Positions 33,283 to 45,363 of a DNA stretch of 64,000 nt are shown here, piece after piece. Location: NCBI GenBank assembly GCA_026874595.1, contig CM049310.1, forward strand, positions 44,044,558 through 44,108,557, in the 5' to 3' direction. The stretch comes from Sipunculus nudus. Taxonomy: Eukaryota > Annelida > Sipuncula > Golfingiida > Sipunculidae. The notes under the pieces were generated by a model. It was given only the letters and a program-made list of their open reading frames with translations. It made no database searches and was not told the origin of the DNA. Within the stretch, counting starts at the first letter, position 1. Each line of letters begins with the position of its first letter. A program made the position numbers and the translations under genes.

Positions 33283-34556
33283 AATTCTCATAATACTCTA
33301 AAAATACAACAACCTGGCGTTTCATGAACGGCCTTGTGATATGATTGATGATTATTACTTCGTCAGTTGTTATTTTAATACCAGTAATGTCCTCGGAAGT
33401 CTGGCGTTGCAAAAAAGTTCTTTGAACATCTACAATCTCCGCTTTCCCTCATGTAATCATCATCTATACGTGGAGGAGTTCTGGGCCATTTCCCCTCTTG
33501 TATAACACACTCCGTCTGTTTCTGTCTCATGTATTTTCTAATGCGTATTTCATATTTGTGCAGAAAGGACCCTGTTGTGTCATTCCTAACAATCCATTAT
33601 TAACTCTACGATGATTTATATAGGAACTTTCTTCGAGATTTCTAAATGATATTTCGTGATCTCGAAATAACATATCATTATCTCGAATATTTAGAGATCT
33701 CGAAAAGGAGTGAAAATTCTGTAACCTAAATCAGACACCGTAGAATATCAAGTCCACTTGTCTCATAACAACAACAAGCCGAGGTAAATACGGTTTTTGT
33801 TTTCCTATATACTGATCATATCTCTTTGTAAATTCCATACGTTTGATAGGGCGCACGGTATGGTTGATACATCCACCGTGTTCAGCAGCTCGTCGGTTTT
33901 GTTATGATACAGGTGTCGGTGGAGATATATATATATATATTGACAGCAGAAGAAATAACATAATTGTTTTATCCGGCCCTAGGCGAAGCGTGAGCCTGGG
34001 CGGGCTGCCCTTTAGAGCTGGTATGGCGGAGTAACGACTTGAGAGTCACCGGCAGAGCATACGATGTTAGCAGGTTGATCAGTTGTTTCTACTGCTCACA
34101 ATCTAGGCCCGTTGGAACTTGCTAGGGTTAAAAAACATCACCGTTATTACATCCAGAGCTCAGGTGTATAGCGTCTATCAGGCTGATACCTCACCGCCCG
34201 TGCTTGTCAGTATTATATGAACAGAGTACCTGCGTGGCTTTGATAAATAACGAATCATTAATGGTCTGTTTATATTACATTCCCGACAATGCGAGATACC
34301 AGTGAATTATCTTTTTAGGTCCTCCACTTAATAACCTCCTTTATCGTATAATATAATAACTCAATCCAGTAACACAGTTTAACAGCTGAATATCGTATTG
34401 TACTCCATGAAGGAAATTTTCTTATTAGAATAAAGAAAATAAAATACAGTTAAACTCGTTCATTTGCCATCCGCTCACTTGCCAAGCCCGCCTATATCAA
34501 TATAATACATGAGATTTTAATGTTCTGTCTCATCTTTAGACATCAATAATAATAAT
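33283..34556. other. Intergenic sequence
   Basis: Contains repeated ATCTCGAAATAA / TCTCGAAAA motifs at 33630-33710, a common style of invertebrate MITE, but no ends could be defined. No gene seen. Confidence 0.4.
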
Positions 34557-34735
34557 TATGAAAATAAAAATATTAATAATTATTATTATTATTATTATCA
34601 TTATTATTATTAGTAGTAGTAGTAGTAGTAGTAGTTGTAGTAGTAGTAGTAGTAAAAGTAGTAGTAGTAGTAGTTGTATACACAGATGTCAGAGAGAGAG
34701 AAAGAGAGACAGACAGAGACAGAGAGAAGGAGGGG
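34557..34735 (+). repeat. Compound microsatellite (ATT)n-(TAG)n-(GA)n
   Basis: Trinucleotide ATT, then TAG repeats with rare TTG and AAG interruptions, then an AGAGAC purine stretch. Confidence 0.9.
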
Positions 34736-35440
34736 TTAAAAGCAGGTCTAATTAAGCATTATTTGTTCTCTACCGGTTAAACATTAAGCTACTTACCGGG
34801 TGTCTGCTCTCGGACAGGTCTAATAAACCCGTGCCATGGTTCATCTAATTGCCCAACTGGTGTCCACGTGACCTATGATTGACAGGTCTGGTTGGAGACA
34901 GTCCGGCTGCCCAGACGGCGTGTTCTTAATTTGTTTGAGGCAAGATAACGCTTGTACCAGGAAACATGATATGATCTTTTATCCCATGCACAGGGTACCC
35001 CGCTGCTGATGAACGTTGATGACCATCCCAGCCGCTTGCCAACTCGCAATTAATCCCCCCCCCCCCACCCCCTCTCCTCTCTCTCTCTCTATTTGTCATG
35101 CGTAAGTGTATTTAATTCCAGTTTGATAGTGAAAATGTTTGGAATGCAAGGTTTGTGTATTTATTTGGGTATGAGTTCACATGTGTTAAAATGGTGGGAA
35201 TGTTTGCATTTTCGGCTTAGTTTAAGTGTACAATAAGAGAAATTTCTTTTTCTTTATTTAGCGTGGTTCACATTAACAGCAGCTGCCCTGCTCTAGTTTG
35301 TAAAGTTGTGAATGCGCTTGTCTAGTGTGACTAGTTCAGGTCTCAAACCTCTCTGTCTCTCTCTCTCTCCTTCCGTCCCCTTGTTATGCCTGTATGAATA
35401 TATATGCATGTCTAGCTGTCGATCCGTTTATCTGTCTATG

Positions 35441-35477
<37 letters not shown>

Positions 35478-36379
35478 TTCTCTATCTCTCATAATAATTT
35501 GTCAGTAGGGATATAACTGATTCTTTATATGGAAATTTATAGATTTTAAAGAATTAGAAAATGTCAAGTTTGCATATTTGATATCGGTCAAGCTTTATTA
35601 GAATTATCAATTTTTATATGAGACAAAGTTATAAAGTACATTTAAAACGGCAGACCAGGTTATAAATAAACCATTTTGACATTTGGTAAATAAAGCTGAT
35701 TTCCAAGAGAGCCAGGGAGAGAGGGACATAGAGAGAGACAGAGAGACAGGCACAGAAGAAAAATATGTCCTTTAAATACTAAGGATCAGCTGACTAATCA
35801 TGTCTGCTGTCAAGTATCAACGTGCGTATTTAACGTCAGATTAACCCTTACTCCGACCTCACACATAAAGACTAGAGCATGACTTCACCTGGCGGTGGTT
35901 TATGGTAATCTGTATACTGCGTCAGCTGTGAGTGATACTTTGATGCTTTGTGTGTACTACGTCACCTGTACATGACGTCATGGTGCGCCACTTGTTTAGA
36001 ATTTCCTGTTTACTCAGGTGAAATTTGACCGAGCCGTGCATGGACCCAGTCAGTCCATCTGTCTTGAAAGTAAATAACCTCTGTAGCTAAACTTAACATC
36101 CAGTAACACCTTGAAACCACCAGACAATAATAAAGCTAATTCTGCGGGACAGTTGAGGTAAAGCGGAGATTCGTAATTGCCGGTAAACTACTAATTTAAT
36201 AAAATGATTGACCTGTGTCTCAGGGGTGTCACAGGGAGTCGACGAACCTATAGGCACCCCGGGTGGCCTATGTTTCCCAGATGATAGAACAATCCACAGG
36301 CTCAGCGCATATCACTACGGTACTGATATACAGTCTCAAATATCAAACATAGAGGTGAAAGCAAACTAAAAGAAAAAAG

Positions 36380-36384
<5 letters not shown>
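34736..36384. other. Intergenic sequence with short simple repeats
   Basis: Poly-C and (TC)n near 35055-35090, and (TC)n plus (TGTC)n at 35345-35490. No gene recognised. Confidence 0.4.

Positions 36385-36460
<76 letters not shown>
36385..36460. repeat. (TA)n microsatellite
   Basis: Uninterrupted TA tract. Confidence 0.95.
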
Positions 36461-36461
<1 letters not shown>

Positions 36462-36589
36462 GTATTGTCGGGTGCTCTTACACATGAGTACTTATACTCT
36501 TCAAACAAACTTCCATATTTAATAATAAATAGTATTCATACGTTATTTAACATTCCCCCTATATATGACGGTTTGCTAGAAATGTATAT

Positions 36590-36745
36590 TGTTACGAAGA
36601 CAAATTGCTCAGGGGAAAACACTGGGCCGATCCCGGATATGAACCCATGTGGGTGGCGCACAAGTCCGGCGTACCAACCGCTTCGCTTGAAAAGCGGTAT
36701 TCACTAGCGAGACAGTTCGGTCCCTTTTTATGTCACCCAGTGACA
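36590..36745 (-). promoter_or_regulatory. 3' LTR of the TRIM with degenerate A and B boxes
   Basis: The corresponding boxes here are AAGCGAAGCGG and GGTTCATATCC at the same spacing. The two LTRs together imply ancestral boxes close to TAGCGAAGYGG and GGTTCGAATCC. Confidence 0.55.
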
Positions 36746-36864
36746 CACCCCCTCTTAAGAGCGTTCTGCTATCAGAACAAGACTAATTATCCCAGGAGTC
36801 ACACTTTGGTGAGCTGATTCCCTTGGCCACAAAGTTTACCGTCACGTTGGACGAGCCTCCATTT

Positions 36865-37019
36865 TGTTACGAAGACAAATACTCAGGGGAAAACATTGGG
36901 CCGATCCCGGATTCAAACCCATCTTGGTGGCGCACATGTCCGTTATACCTACCACTTCGCTAGCAAAGCAAGCTTCACTAGCGAGATAGTTCGGTTCGCT
37001 TTTATGTCATCCCGTAACA
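36865..37019 (-). promoter_or_regulatory. 5' LTR of the TRIM with tRNA-like A and B boxes
   Basis: On the minus strand TAGCGAAGTGG fits the A-box TRGYNNARNNG at every position, and GGTTTGAATCC is one base from the B-box GGTTCGAATCC. The starts are 43 bases apart, the normal tRNA spacing. The D- and T-arm pairing is degenerate, so this is tRNA-derived promoter sequence, not a tRNA gene. Confidence 0.6.
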
Positions 37020-37036
37020 ATATATATTATATTTGT

Positions 37037-37892
37037 TGTTACAGGTGCCCTTTTTATTGTGTGCAGTGGTCCTACAGATAGATGTTTTATTGTGCATACG
37101 GATGTTCCATGTGTTGTTGGCATTTTGTTCGTGTGCCACGCGTAGCTCGTGTTGTAGCGGTCTCGCCTGGCCGGATGTTGCAGGCTCGGTTTAATCCGCA
37201 TTGGTTGAACCCTAGATATACAGCGTTCTTTGTTCTAGTATGTTCTTTAAACGTGTACTGTGTACTGTATTAGATTCTTTAGATTGTTAGAGCAATGGAA
37301 GGTTCTCGGCTGGAGGTGAGAAGTTATAAATAGGGGACTGTGTTTTAGAGCCGGGAGAGAGGTGAGAGAATATTCCAGCGGACACAGAAGCGTGTATGTC
37401 AGTTTGTGGGACCTATTCCGATAAGTGCGGCAATTATAGATTTTCTTCAGATTTTCTTCTTGATTTGTGACGAACAATATTTGGTCTTTAGTTTACTTTC
37501 TGGATTGTTACAAGAGCTTTACATTGGACTGTTATTCTCCGAGAGATTTTGTGTGAAATACTCATCCGGCTTATACATTTTAAAGGACTTGTCGCTGTGA
37601 CAGTGGTGGTATCCAGGTACTGTGCACTTTGTTTTTTTTTACTGTGTGATTGTATTGATTTGCTGTTATACTGCTGTTATACTGTGTCATTGTATTGATT
37701 TAGTGTATTGTAATGTTAGGGTTGTTTTAAGAATAAATTATGGTTATTTGTTTAAAAAATCCACTGACTTCTTTATTCATTCCCCTGGACATTTCACGCT
37801 GCCTAATGTTACAGAATCTGATTTTTTTTTCTCGATTACAAAATTTATGTTCATCACACATACGTGATCTGTTGCTATTAGCTTCCGTAACA
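37037..37892 (+). mobile_element. LTR-like repeat, copy 3
   Basis: Begins TGTTACAGG and ends TTCCGTAACA, 856 bp. It keeps the initiator-proximal segment (GTTATAAATAGGGG in place of TATATAAG) and an AATAAA near 37733. It starts only 17 bases right of the TRIM. No clear target duplication. Confidence 0.75.
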
Positions 37893-38134
37893 ATGTGTAT
37901 ACAATAGCACAATACATGGAGTCCTTATATATGACTTGGATGAGCGACACTGATACACAGTCGCGTAGAACTATTGAACTGTTTCTGTTATCATCATGCA
38001 GCATGTAAAACATTCCAGACACCCCACAAGTTGACCAGATCGGATCGATCCCTTAAATTGTTATCCGCATTATGCACACAACACAACTTGACAGGCCTGA
38101 TTTCAACAGCACATACTTCAGTCCTCCAGCAGTA

Positions 38135-38139
<5 letters not shown>
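37893..38139. other. Short intergenic spacer
   Basis: No feature recognised between the LTR and the TA tract. Confidence 0.4.
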
Positions 38140-38200
<61 letters not shown>

Positions 38201-38213
38201 CTCTAAAAAACTG

Positions 38214-38256
<43 letters not shown>
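38140..38256. repeat. Paired (TA)n microsatellites
   Basis: Two TA tracts separated by ACTCTAAAAAACTGTA. Confidence 0.95.
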
Positions 38257-38258
<2 letters not shown>

Positions 38259-40007
38259 CTATATAATCCACAAACGTCAGCTGTCACAACTTAACTGTAT
38301 ATAAATATATATTTATACACACATACGCAGAATATACTTATCTTGGATGTAGTGCAGTATATATACAGGTACCACGGCAGGGCTTATGATAGTCCAAGGC
38401 CGTAGAAATCTGCTATGCACAAGTTTGGTTTGACCACAACGGAATTAACCAGGTGCCAGTCACATGTACAGTATAGGTTATACCTGGATAATGCAGTCAA
38501 CACGAAAACGTCCGTAAACTTCCACACGTCCACCCGTGCAAAATATCGCCCCAGTTTTGTTGCATGCTAATTATTAAAGGGGCCCAATCACCTATCTGAC
38601 CTTTATAAACTAAGGTAATCTCTTGAAGCTTTTATTAAAATAGGCCAGAAAATATAGATATCACCGCACACAGGCTGCTTTATTTGTTTATATCGTGTTT
38701 ATAATATGTGGGGGCCCGCAAAAATAATCAAAACAAAGTCAAGAAGGGCATGCATCTGGCAGCAAGTAAGATAAGCCAGAGCTTTGAAATGGCGTTTTGC
38801 AACAAGTGACCTTTCTACCTCCGCATATATGCAACCTACCATCTTAGGTTTTTCTTGTTTGTCAACATTGCTGTGTTGACAAACATTGCTGCGTTGACAA
38901 ACATGTTGTTGACAAACAAGTTCATACATCCTTCACAAAGGCCTATTAAGAACTGTTCACAACCAAAATTATCCTTAGATCCTTAATATATACATCGAGG
39001 AAGCTGGATATCACATTAATTCTTTTTCAAAAGGTAGGTAACGAGCACCTTTAATAAAAGTGGATGAATCGCATGAGTACAAACGTTTAGATTTTATCAC
39101 TAATTAACCCGGACTAGTCGATGTGATACCCTAATTTGATTAATTTTACAGTAAAGGCCCTTTAACAAGTGTATATACTTCTCCCGTTTTGATTGATATG
39201 ACAAATTGGTTTAAACATATTTATTTAACCAGGATTACAAAAATAGCCGTTAGGCTAATGCAAATGTTTTCCTGCGTGGGAAACATATATACAAACAAAA
39301 GTTCAATACAAATACATGGTGATGACAAGTAAACATATATAGTAACACTGACATAGTTTGAACAAACATATATACGTTTAACACACACACACATACTGCA
39401 CATAAAAATAGTGCCTGTTACACCGTTACATTAGATCCATGAAAGTGTTAGACAGTATAAATGAAATTACCTTAAAATCCAAATCGTTTTGTGTCCCTAA
39501 TGTATCTGTATACGTGACTAAACATTTTGAAATTATCTGAATTCATCTCTTACTTTTTTAATATGACGTTTATAGTAACTGCATGGGTCAGCACATTTAT
39601 GTTCCGAATAAACAGATTTAACTATATAGCGTTGTTTTTTTTTCAACAAAAAAAATGATGCTATACGAGCCTGCATGGGGCACAAGACAAAATAAAGATA
39701 TACTTAATTTTCTATTACCTTGCACATAGAACACAGGGACTTGTGATAATCTGGTTTTTCTTTTAAAAGTTGAAGACTGGGTATATTCATGATCAAATTT
39801 GTCATATTCAGGCTGTGACTCCCATGTGGTGCTGACAAAGCTCACAAAAAATAAAAAAGAAACAAACAATCAGTTTACGTTGTATAGCGTTAGTATCGTC
39901 TCATCTTAGTACTCTGTATAAGACGTCGGATTCCATCGTTATGTGGAGCATCAAGTTATCAGTAAATATTTTTACCGTCCGCGCTGACATGTGCCCTTCT
40001 CCGTTCT
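38257..40007. other. Intergenic sequence, no gene recognised
   Basis: Apart from the 17-bp repeat near 38855, only AT-rich sequence. Confidence 0.4.
38852..38922 (+). repeat. Short tandem repeat, GTTGACAAACATTGCTG-type
   Basis: Four imperfect copies of a 17-bp unit with TTGACAAACA at the core. Confidence 0.75.
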
Positions 40008-40351
40008 CAGCGGCGGATCCAGGAATTTCTTTGAGCGGAGCTCATATGTCGCAGAGTGTTAATGGCATCTAAAATGTGTGCAAACCTGGGATAGGGGGAA
40101 GGCGACGTGCATGGGGTTAGTGGGATGACTTTGTAGCTTAGAAAAAATCCTTGCGTTGTAGTACAATCTAGTATTTGATTCATGGAATGTGTAACTATGT
40201 AATATTTATAAACTTTCAACTATACGTTTAACTTTTCACTAGGGAGCTATATTGCCTAATATTTTCCTCATGTGCAGAGGCCAGAACCTTTGGGGGGTGG
40301 GGGGGGGGGGGGGCTATACCTTCCACAGCTATACCCCTGGATCCGCGACTG
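40008..40351. mobile_element. hAT MITE with 8-bp target duplication
   Basis: Terminal repeats CAGCGGCGGATCCAGG and CCTGGATCCGCGACTG (two mismatches) enclose 344 bp. The octamer TCCGTTCT directly precedes and directly follows the element. An 8-bp duplication plus CAG..GGCGG-type ends is characteristic of the hAT superfamily. Non-coding, with an internal G-run. Confidence 0.85.
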
Positions 40352-41497
40352 TCCGTTCTTCGTTAATTAAACGCCAAATGTGGACCTCATCTTGACATTG
40401 ACTAATGTCATGAGGTGAACTAAAATTATAGAAACGATTTTAACATTGTATAGCCTACGCGTCTCATTAAATCTTCCAGACTTCGACACGTTCAAGGTCT
40501 GTTGAATCCATAAGCGACGATGTTTCAGCGTGTTCATGAAAGTAAATAATGCAGAGACAAGCACTTTAGCTGTACACGACGTAATAAAAAAGCCTTAACG
40601 ATCTTGTGATGGGTAATATCCGCAGACCGTCTTGTCTAACATGAAGAGATTCACTGAAGCGTGTTATCTTATATCGCACATTCGCTGTTGTCTTTGGATA
40701 CTTTACGGTGTTTTATTCCCAAAAGGAGAATATGCTCCACTACAGACTTGTCTGGGAACACAATAAAACTAGACTGGTCCCCTCTACAATTAACATATTA
40801 AGAATTGGACCCAGTGCATGGTGCGGTAAGGTAGAGCTTCATCGTTTATTGATGCATGCGTGTATCTATGTTAAACACGCTTATATGAAAAGGCCTGTTT
40901 ATATATTTTAAATATATAATTGTATGAGGTTCGTTCAATTTTTTTCATAAAGTTATTATTTTTACATATTTAATTAAGTTTTATATTCTCATTTTTCACC
41001 TTGATGGTTTTGTATATTTTTAACAGTTTTTTACTCCATGGTCTGTATATTGATTTTTATACATACTTATTTATTTCGATTACCCCCCCCCCCCCCCCCA
41101 CCCCCAAATATAAAAGAAAATTGAGTCATGACGAAAAATTTAGAATGATTACGATTAAACTACTTTCTGTAGGTTGACAACACCCTCGAGATTTCATTTA
41201 TTAAATTTAAATTCCACAAGTGGGCTTACACTGTAAGTTTTGCAAACAGTCAGTTACAAAGATAATTTAAAGTCGCATCAGATTATAATATTACAGGTAT
41301 ATTTTTATGTGCAGTTGATCTCTGTTTATGCAGTTACAAGTGGAAATATGCAGTTATAAGTGGAAATTTGCAGTCGTTACTCTGTATTTGTGTTGTTCTA
41401 AACTTTAAATTTTTGTTCCCACCAGAGACTGCATGAATAACCAATTTTATATGCATGATCGAGTAAATAACGAGTTTGCAATCATTCTGTTATATTT

Positions 41498-41558
<61 letters not shown>

Positions 41559-41930
41559 ATATTTTATTCCATTTTTTAGACTTACTGGAAATGGCATAGC
41601 CTAAAAGTTGAAGGCCTCTGTCTCTGACGACCCTGCATGGTTTCATGGCCTTCAACTACTTCACATAATTGGGCATTACATACAGTTAACGCTGACGGGA
41701 AGCGCTTGATTCGAAGTCTGTGCAATTCTAAAATACCCTCAAAATATACCATAATATGTGGCACTGTGAGAGAACTTTTGTCATGTCAGGAACGGAACAA
41801 AAAGTGAAAGGACCGGAGGACCAATCGGAGTAGTATCAGGTTCCATCCAAAGAGGGCGTTGCTAATGAATTGGTGATACCGTGCGTCTCGTCATGGTTGG
41901 CTTCCCATAGGCAAGACTACAGGTGACAGT
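40352..41930. other. Intergenic sequence upstream of the GALNT-like gene
   Basis: Contains a poly-C run at 41083-41104 and a TA tract. No gene recognised. Confidence 0.4.
41500..41556. repeat. (TA)n microsatellite
   Basis: Uninterrupted TA tract. Confidence 0.95.
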
Positions 41931-42034
41931 ATATTTAGTCTACACGGGTACACGTATTGAACTCTGCGGGGGAAGACACCCTCGCAGAAGCGGGAGGGGC
42001 AGGGAATGCTCGAGTATAACAAAATAGTAGAGGT
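41931..42034 (+). other. Possible 5' untranslated exon of the GALNT-like gene
   Basis: A GC-richer patch ends GTAGAG followed by a strong GTAAGT donor at 42035. The coding exon downstream is preceded by an acceptor (TTAATTGTAG, ending 45363), so a non-coding first exon must exist upstream; this is the best-looking candidate. No transcript evidence. Confidence 0.25.
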
Positions 42035-44610
42035 AAGTGGAATATAACGCCGTTATGTCGTGCATGTCGTAATCAGAATATGTGACACACCTGGCGACAC
42101 GTTTCTTGTACTATGAGATCCAAGTAATAACACACTCCGCTACTCAATAATACCTGTCGTACAGGTACATACGAGTCCACGTGTACAGACATAAACAGAC
42201 TGACACTACCGGTCCAGGAAACATCGCCCGCATTTACTAGTATATATATATTTGCAAAGAAATCTTGGCTCGTGCCTTTTGTTAAAGGTTTACTGTATTA
42301 TATAATTAGTACGTAAGGATTTGGCCTTTCTTTTGGGTGTTGGTCGGGCGGGCGATGTTTGGGTGTATACAGTAGACTTAATCCATCTCTGGACCTATGC
42401 TAGATCTGTGGACGGCCTATGATAGGGTCCAAAGATGGACTACGGTGGAATATGTCAATCTCTTACCTCTGCCAGCGGAGTCTGTCTGTCGGTATTTATA
42501 TATGTATGTTTTAACCGATCTCAATAAAAAAAAAAAAATCTGATGATTCGCCTTCCACTGTGAAGTCCTCCTCCCCGTATTTGTGCACGTCGTATCTGGA
42601 AACTAAAATAATGAATTTTGCGGATGTCACGTGATCGTCCGTCCGTCCGTCTGTCGGTGTTTCTTTATTAATTTTTTTTCCTGTGTATCTCATACCGTAA
42701 GTCTTTTTGATGACTATCCACGTAACTTCATGGATATCATAGGTGTACCTTGGGACCAAGATGTTAGCGGCGAACCTTGTATTGTCCGTCTATGCGTCTG
42801 CCTCTTCATAACTTCGTTAATCAGAAACGTCCACAATAATGGTCGCCATGTGGAGATTCTGTAGCTGAAACAACTGTGCACATTCGGTCTGACTGACAGT
42901 GTAGACTGTTAAAGAAACTTATATTCACATACCAGGTTTATCAAATATACATGCGATATAGTGTGTTCTGCCAGTAAATCATTCTAAAGCCGTTTACCTA
43001 CTCTTGTACACTAGTGGGAAAAACCTTCAGTAATCAGTGGTGCCAAACACTATATACTAGTATTTTTAGCTCACGTCACCAGGTGGCCGTACCACGCAGT
43101 GTTTTACTAGCTTCAAAACGTTGTTCCTTATACACGTGTTTCTTCTTTCATCTTTCTGCTCCTTGTTTGGAGTCGTCACACATGCTCCAGCTCGGATTTA
43201 AGGTAACACAGTATTGTTATGGTAAACTACGCTCCCGAGGCAGCTGAAATCTTGCGCTTAAAGAAGCTACATATTTTCGCACTGCCTGCTTTGACCGTTT
43301 ATAATGCACTTAAACACCAGGCGGTGCACATGGGCCTGTCTGCTGAAAAAAACTGCTGAAGTGACGAGCAGCCAACCAAATGCAAGTCGACAAACACTCG
43401 ACAGGCATCAGGCTCCGCCCAGAAACCAAGTGTAGGGCAATTTTCTCTGAGCCTGTGACTTGTCCAAACGGTCGCCGGGGCGATGAGCTGTCACTCAAAA
43501 CGAAATGAACAACATTGGCTCTGTGTATTCCTCGCTTGGCTGTGTCTTCCAGCACAAGGTCTCATCTGATTGGACCAAAATACAGTGCTCCCCTCTGGTG
43601 CATAGATTCAGGATACAGGGTCATAACAAACAGCGCTTACGACATAGGTAGTTGGCCTATGGGTAAGGCGCTGTGTAAAGAGCGTAATGGTAAACAGACA
43701 TACGTGGATTGTGTATTCTCACACCCATGCAGAACCTTAACAACGTATGAAACAGGTGAACTGGAGATAGCATTTCCGTGTGCAGAGAAGGTTCTCTGGA
43801 AAAAAATTGTATTAAGCTAACATGAAGTAATATTATGTGCCTCAAGTTTTTACAGGAAACGAAATGAACGTACCTTAGCCATCTCAATTGCATGATAACT
43901 TTATCTGCACACCCCATTGGCCTTAGCTCCGGATCCAATTTTGTTATCACCCTCCGCCTGCCTATCAGTCTCATTTGTTTCCTGGAGTGTTCTTATACTT
44001 ATGTTTCGATAATCAGCAGATAAACATTGGATGGCAGCTACATCTTAATTTGTTTTTGCATAGGTGTAAAATATAGACCTTCCAAGGTCCGCTGTAAGGT
44101 TCGGCCAGATGTACCTGGATGTAATGGATGCCCTAGCTTTTATTTTAACAGGAATTCACCCGGAAGATAACAAACGCCTGTGAAATATTACCTTTATAAA
44201 TATTTAAGCATATGTCCTTAAAAAAGTTTATTCCGATTCGTGAATCAATATCATAATATTAATAATTAATATGAGTTTTGTTCAAATTTGGCCAAATAAC
44301 ATAAGTACATTGAATGTATTTATAAATTCTAGAAATGTGACCTGTATTTTGTCTATAAAGGCCATGAGTGTGTGAAAATATAAAGATATAGAAAGCATGA
44401 TTATAAAGACAAACTATTCTTATATTCTGAGTAATTTAGTTCACCTCCTTGCAATGGAGTTAATAAAGAAAGACCACATTTAAAGACTTTTTATTATTTA
44501 TTCGGATAGTGTATATAATAAATACAGGTCATTGATATTTCCCAAATATTTGTTAAATGTTTGTCATTATGGGATCTACCATGCATGTGAGTAAGGATGT
44601 TTCCTATTGG
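42035..44610. other. Sequence upstream of the GALNT-like coding exon, probably intronic
   Basis: No recognised gene. A CCGTCCGTCCGTC stretch at 42637 and scattered open frames without domains. Confidence 0.35.
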
Positions 44611-44962
44611 TATCTTTTTTTTAATATTTTTTTTGGGCGGAGGTAACCGCCTCAATTTGTTTAGTGCTAGCTTAACTAAGTACTAGTATATGTACATGTG
44701 CAGAATTCCAATCCGGTTTCGCACTACGTGACAAGTCAGAATCACACGCTTCCTCTCATGTTATATTCTGGGGTTAACCAGGCCCGGTGACTACTACACC
44801 TGCGGGCCCTGGGTTTGAAATCCTCCCCATAACTGGGTCATACCACCGAGGAACCCCCGATAGGCACACTCGTTGTGAGTGAAACAGGGCCGTTAGGCTC
44901 GGCCTTCCCATTAAACTTCAGAGCGCTCACCCTGGATGGGGGTTGACCGTGGTATCTACCGG
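44611..44962 (-). repeat. SINE-like dispersed repeat, copy 2
   Basis: Reverse-oriented homologue of 6835-7180, with the same landmark order and the same hairpin-plus-A-tail end (GGCGGTTACCTCCGCC then A-rich on the minus strand). The hairpin stem sequence differs from copy 1 in compensating positions. Confidence 0.6.
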
Positions 44963-45090
44963 TCCGACATTTACTCAAGACAGTGGGACTAAAATAATGA
45001 AGCCAAGACGAGTAAATGAAACCGTGCAAGCTGAAAGAGGTGGAAACCTGATGTGGCGACACCTTATGGCGGAATGTTGAACTATTTTAA

Positions 45091-45124
45091 CCCCCCCCCC
45101 CCCCCGCCCCCGCCCCCCCCCCCC
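45091..45124 (+). repeat. Poly-C tract with G interruptions
   Basis: C runs broken by single G. A potential i-motif / G-quadruplex about 300 bases upstream of the GALNT-like start codon. Confidence 0.9.
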
Positions 45125-45363
45125 TGAAAAACATGTATATTGTTTGATATGAAGTCAGACTAGCAGTGATAGAACATTATAGAACAAAACTGGATTTTTG
45201 CATATCATTTTAAGTATATATTATTTTTTTGTAATGATATATAATACTGAAAGATACAGCAGTCATAATTTAATATTGGGAATCAAATATATTAATAGTT
45301 ATGCTTATATGGATGGTAGTGGTGATATCAATAATAGGTCTATGTTACATTTGTTAATTGTAG

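Larger units (their letters stand above)
36590..37019 (-). mobile_element. TRIM retrotransposon (430 bp) with tRNA-like LTRs
   Basis: Read on the minus strand: 5' LTR 37019-36865 (155 bp, TGTTACGGGA...CTTCGTAACA); then AAA and a primer-binding-site-like TGGAGGCTCGTCC, which differs at one base from the tRNA-Pro site TGGGGGCTCGTCC; a 119-bp internal region; a purine tract AAGAGGGGG; and the 3' LTR 36745-36590 (156 bp). ATAT flanks both sides but lies in AT-rich sequence. Terminal-repeat retrotransposons in miniature are defined by this layout without coding capacity. Each LTR also carries an RNA polymerase III-like A and B box pair. LTR divergence indicates an old copy. Confidence 0.75.

Noticed and set aside
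43640-43740. tRNA-like A-box (TGGCCTATGGG) near 43652
   Set aside because: The A box has a mismatch and no B box occurs at the right distance, so neither a tRNA nor a SINE can be called.
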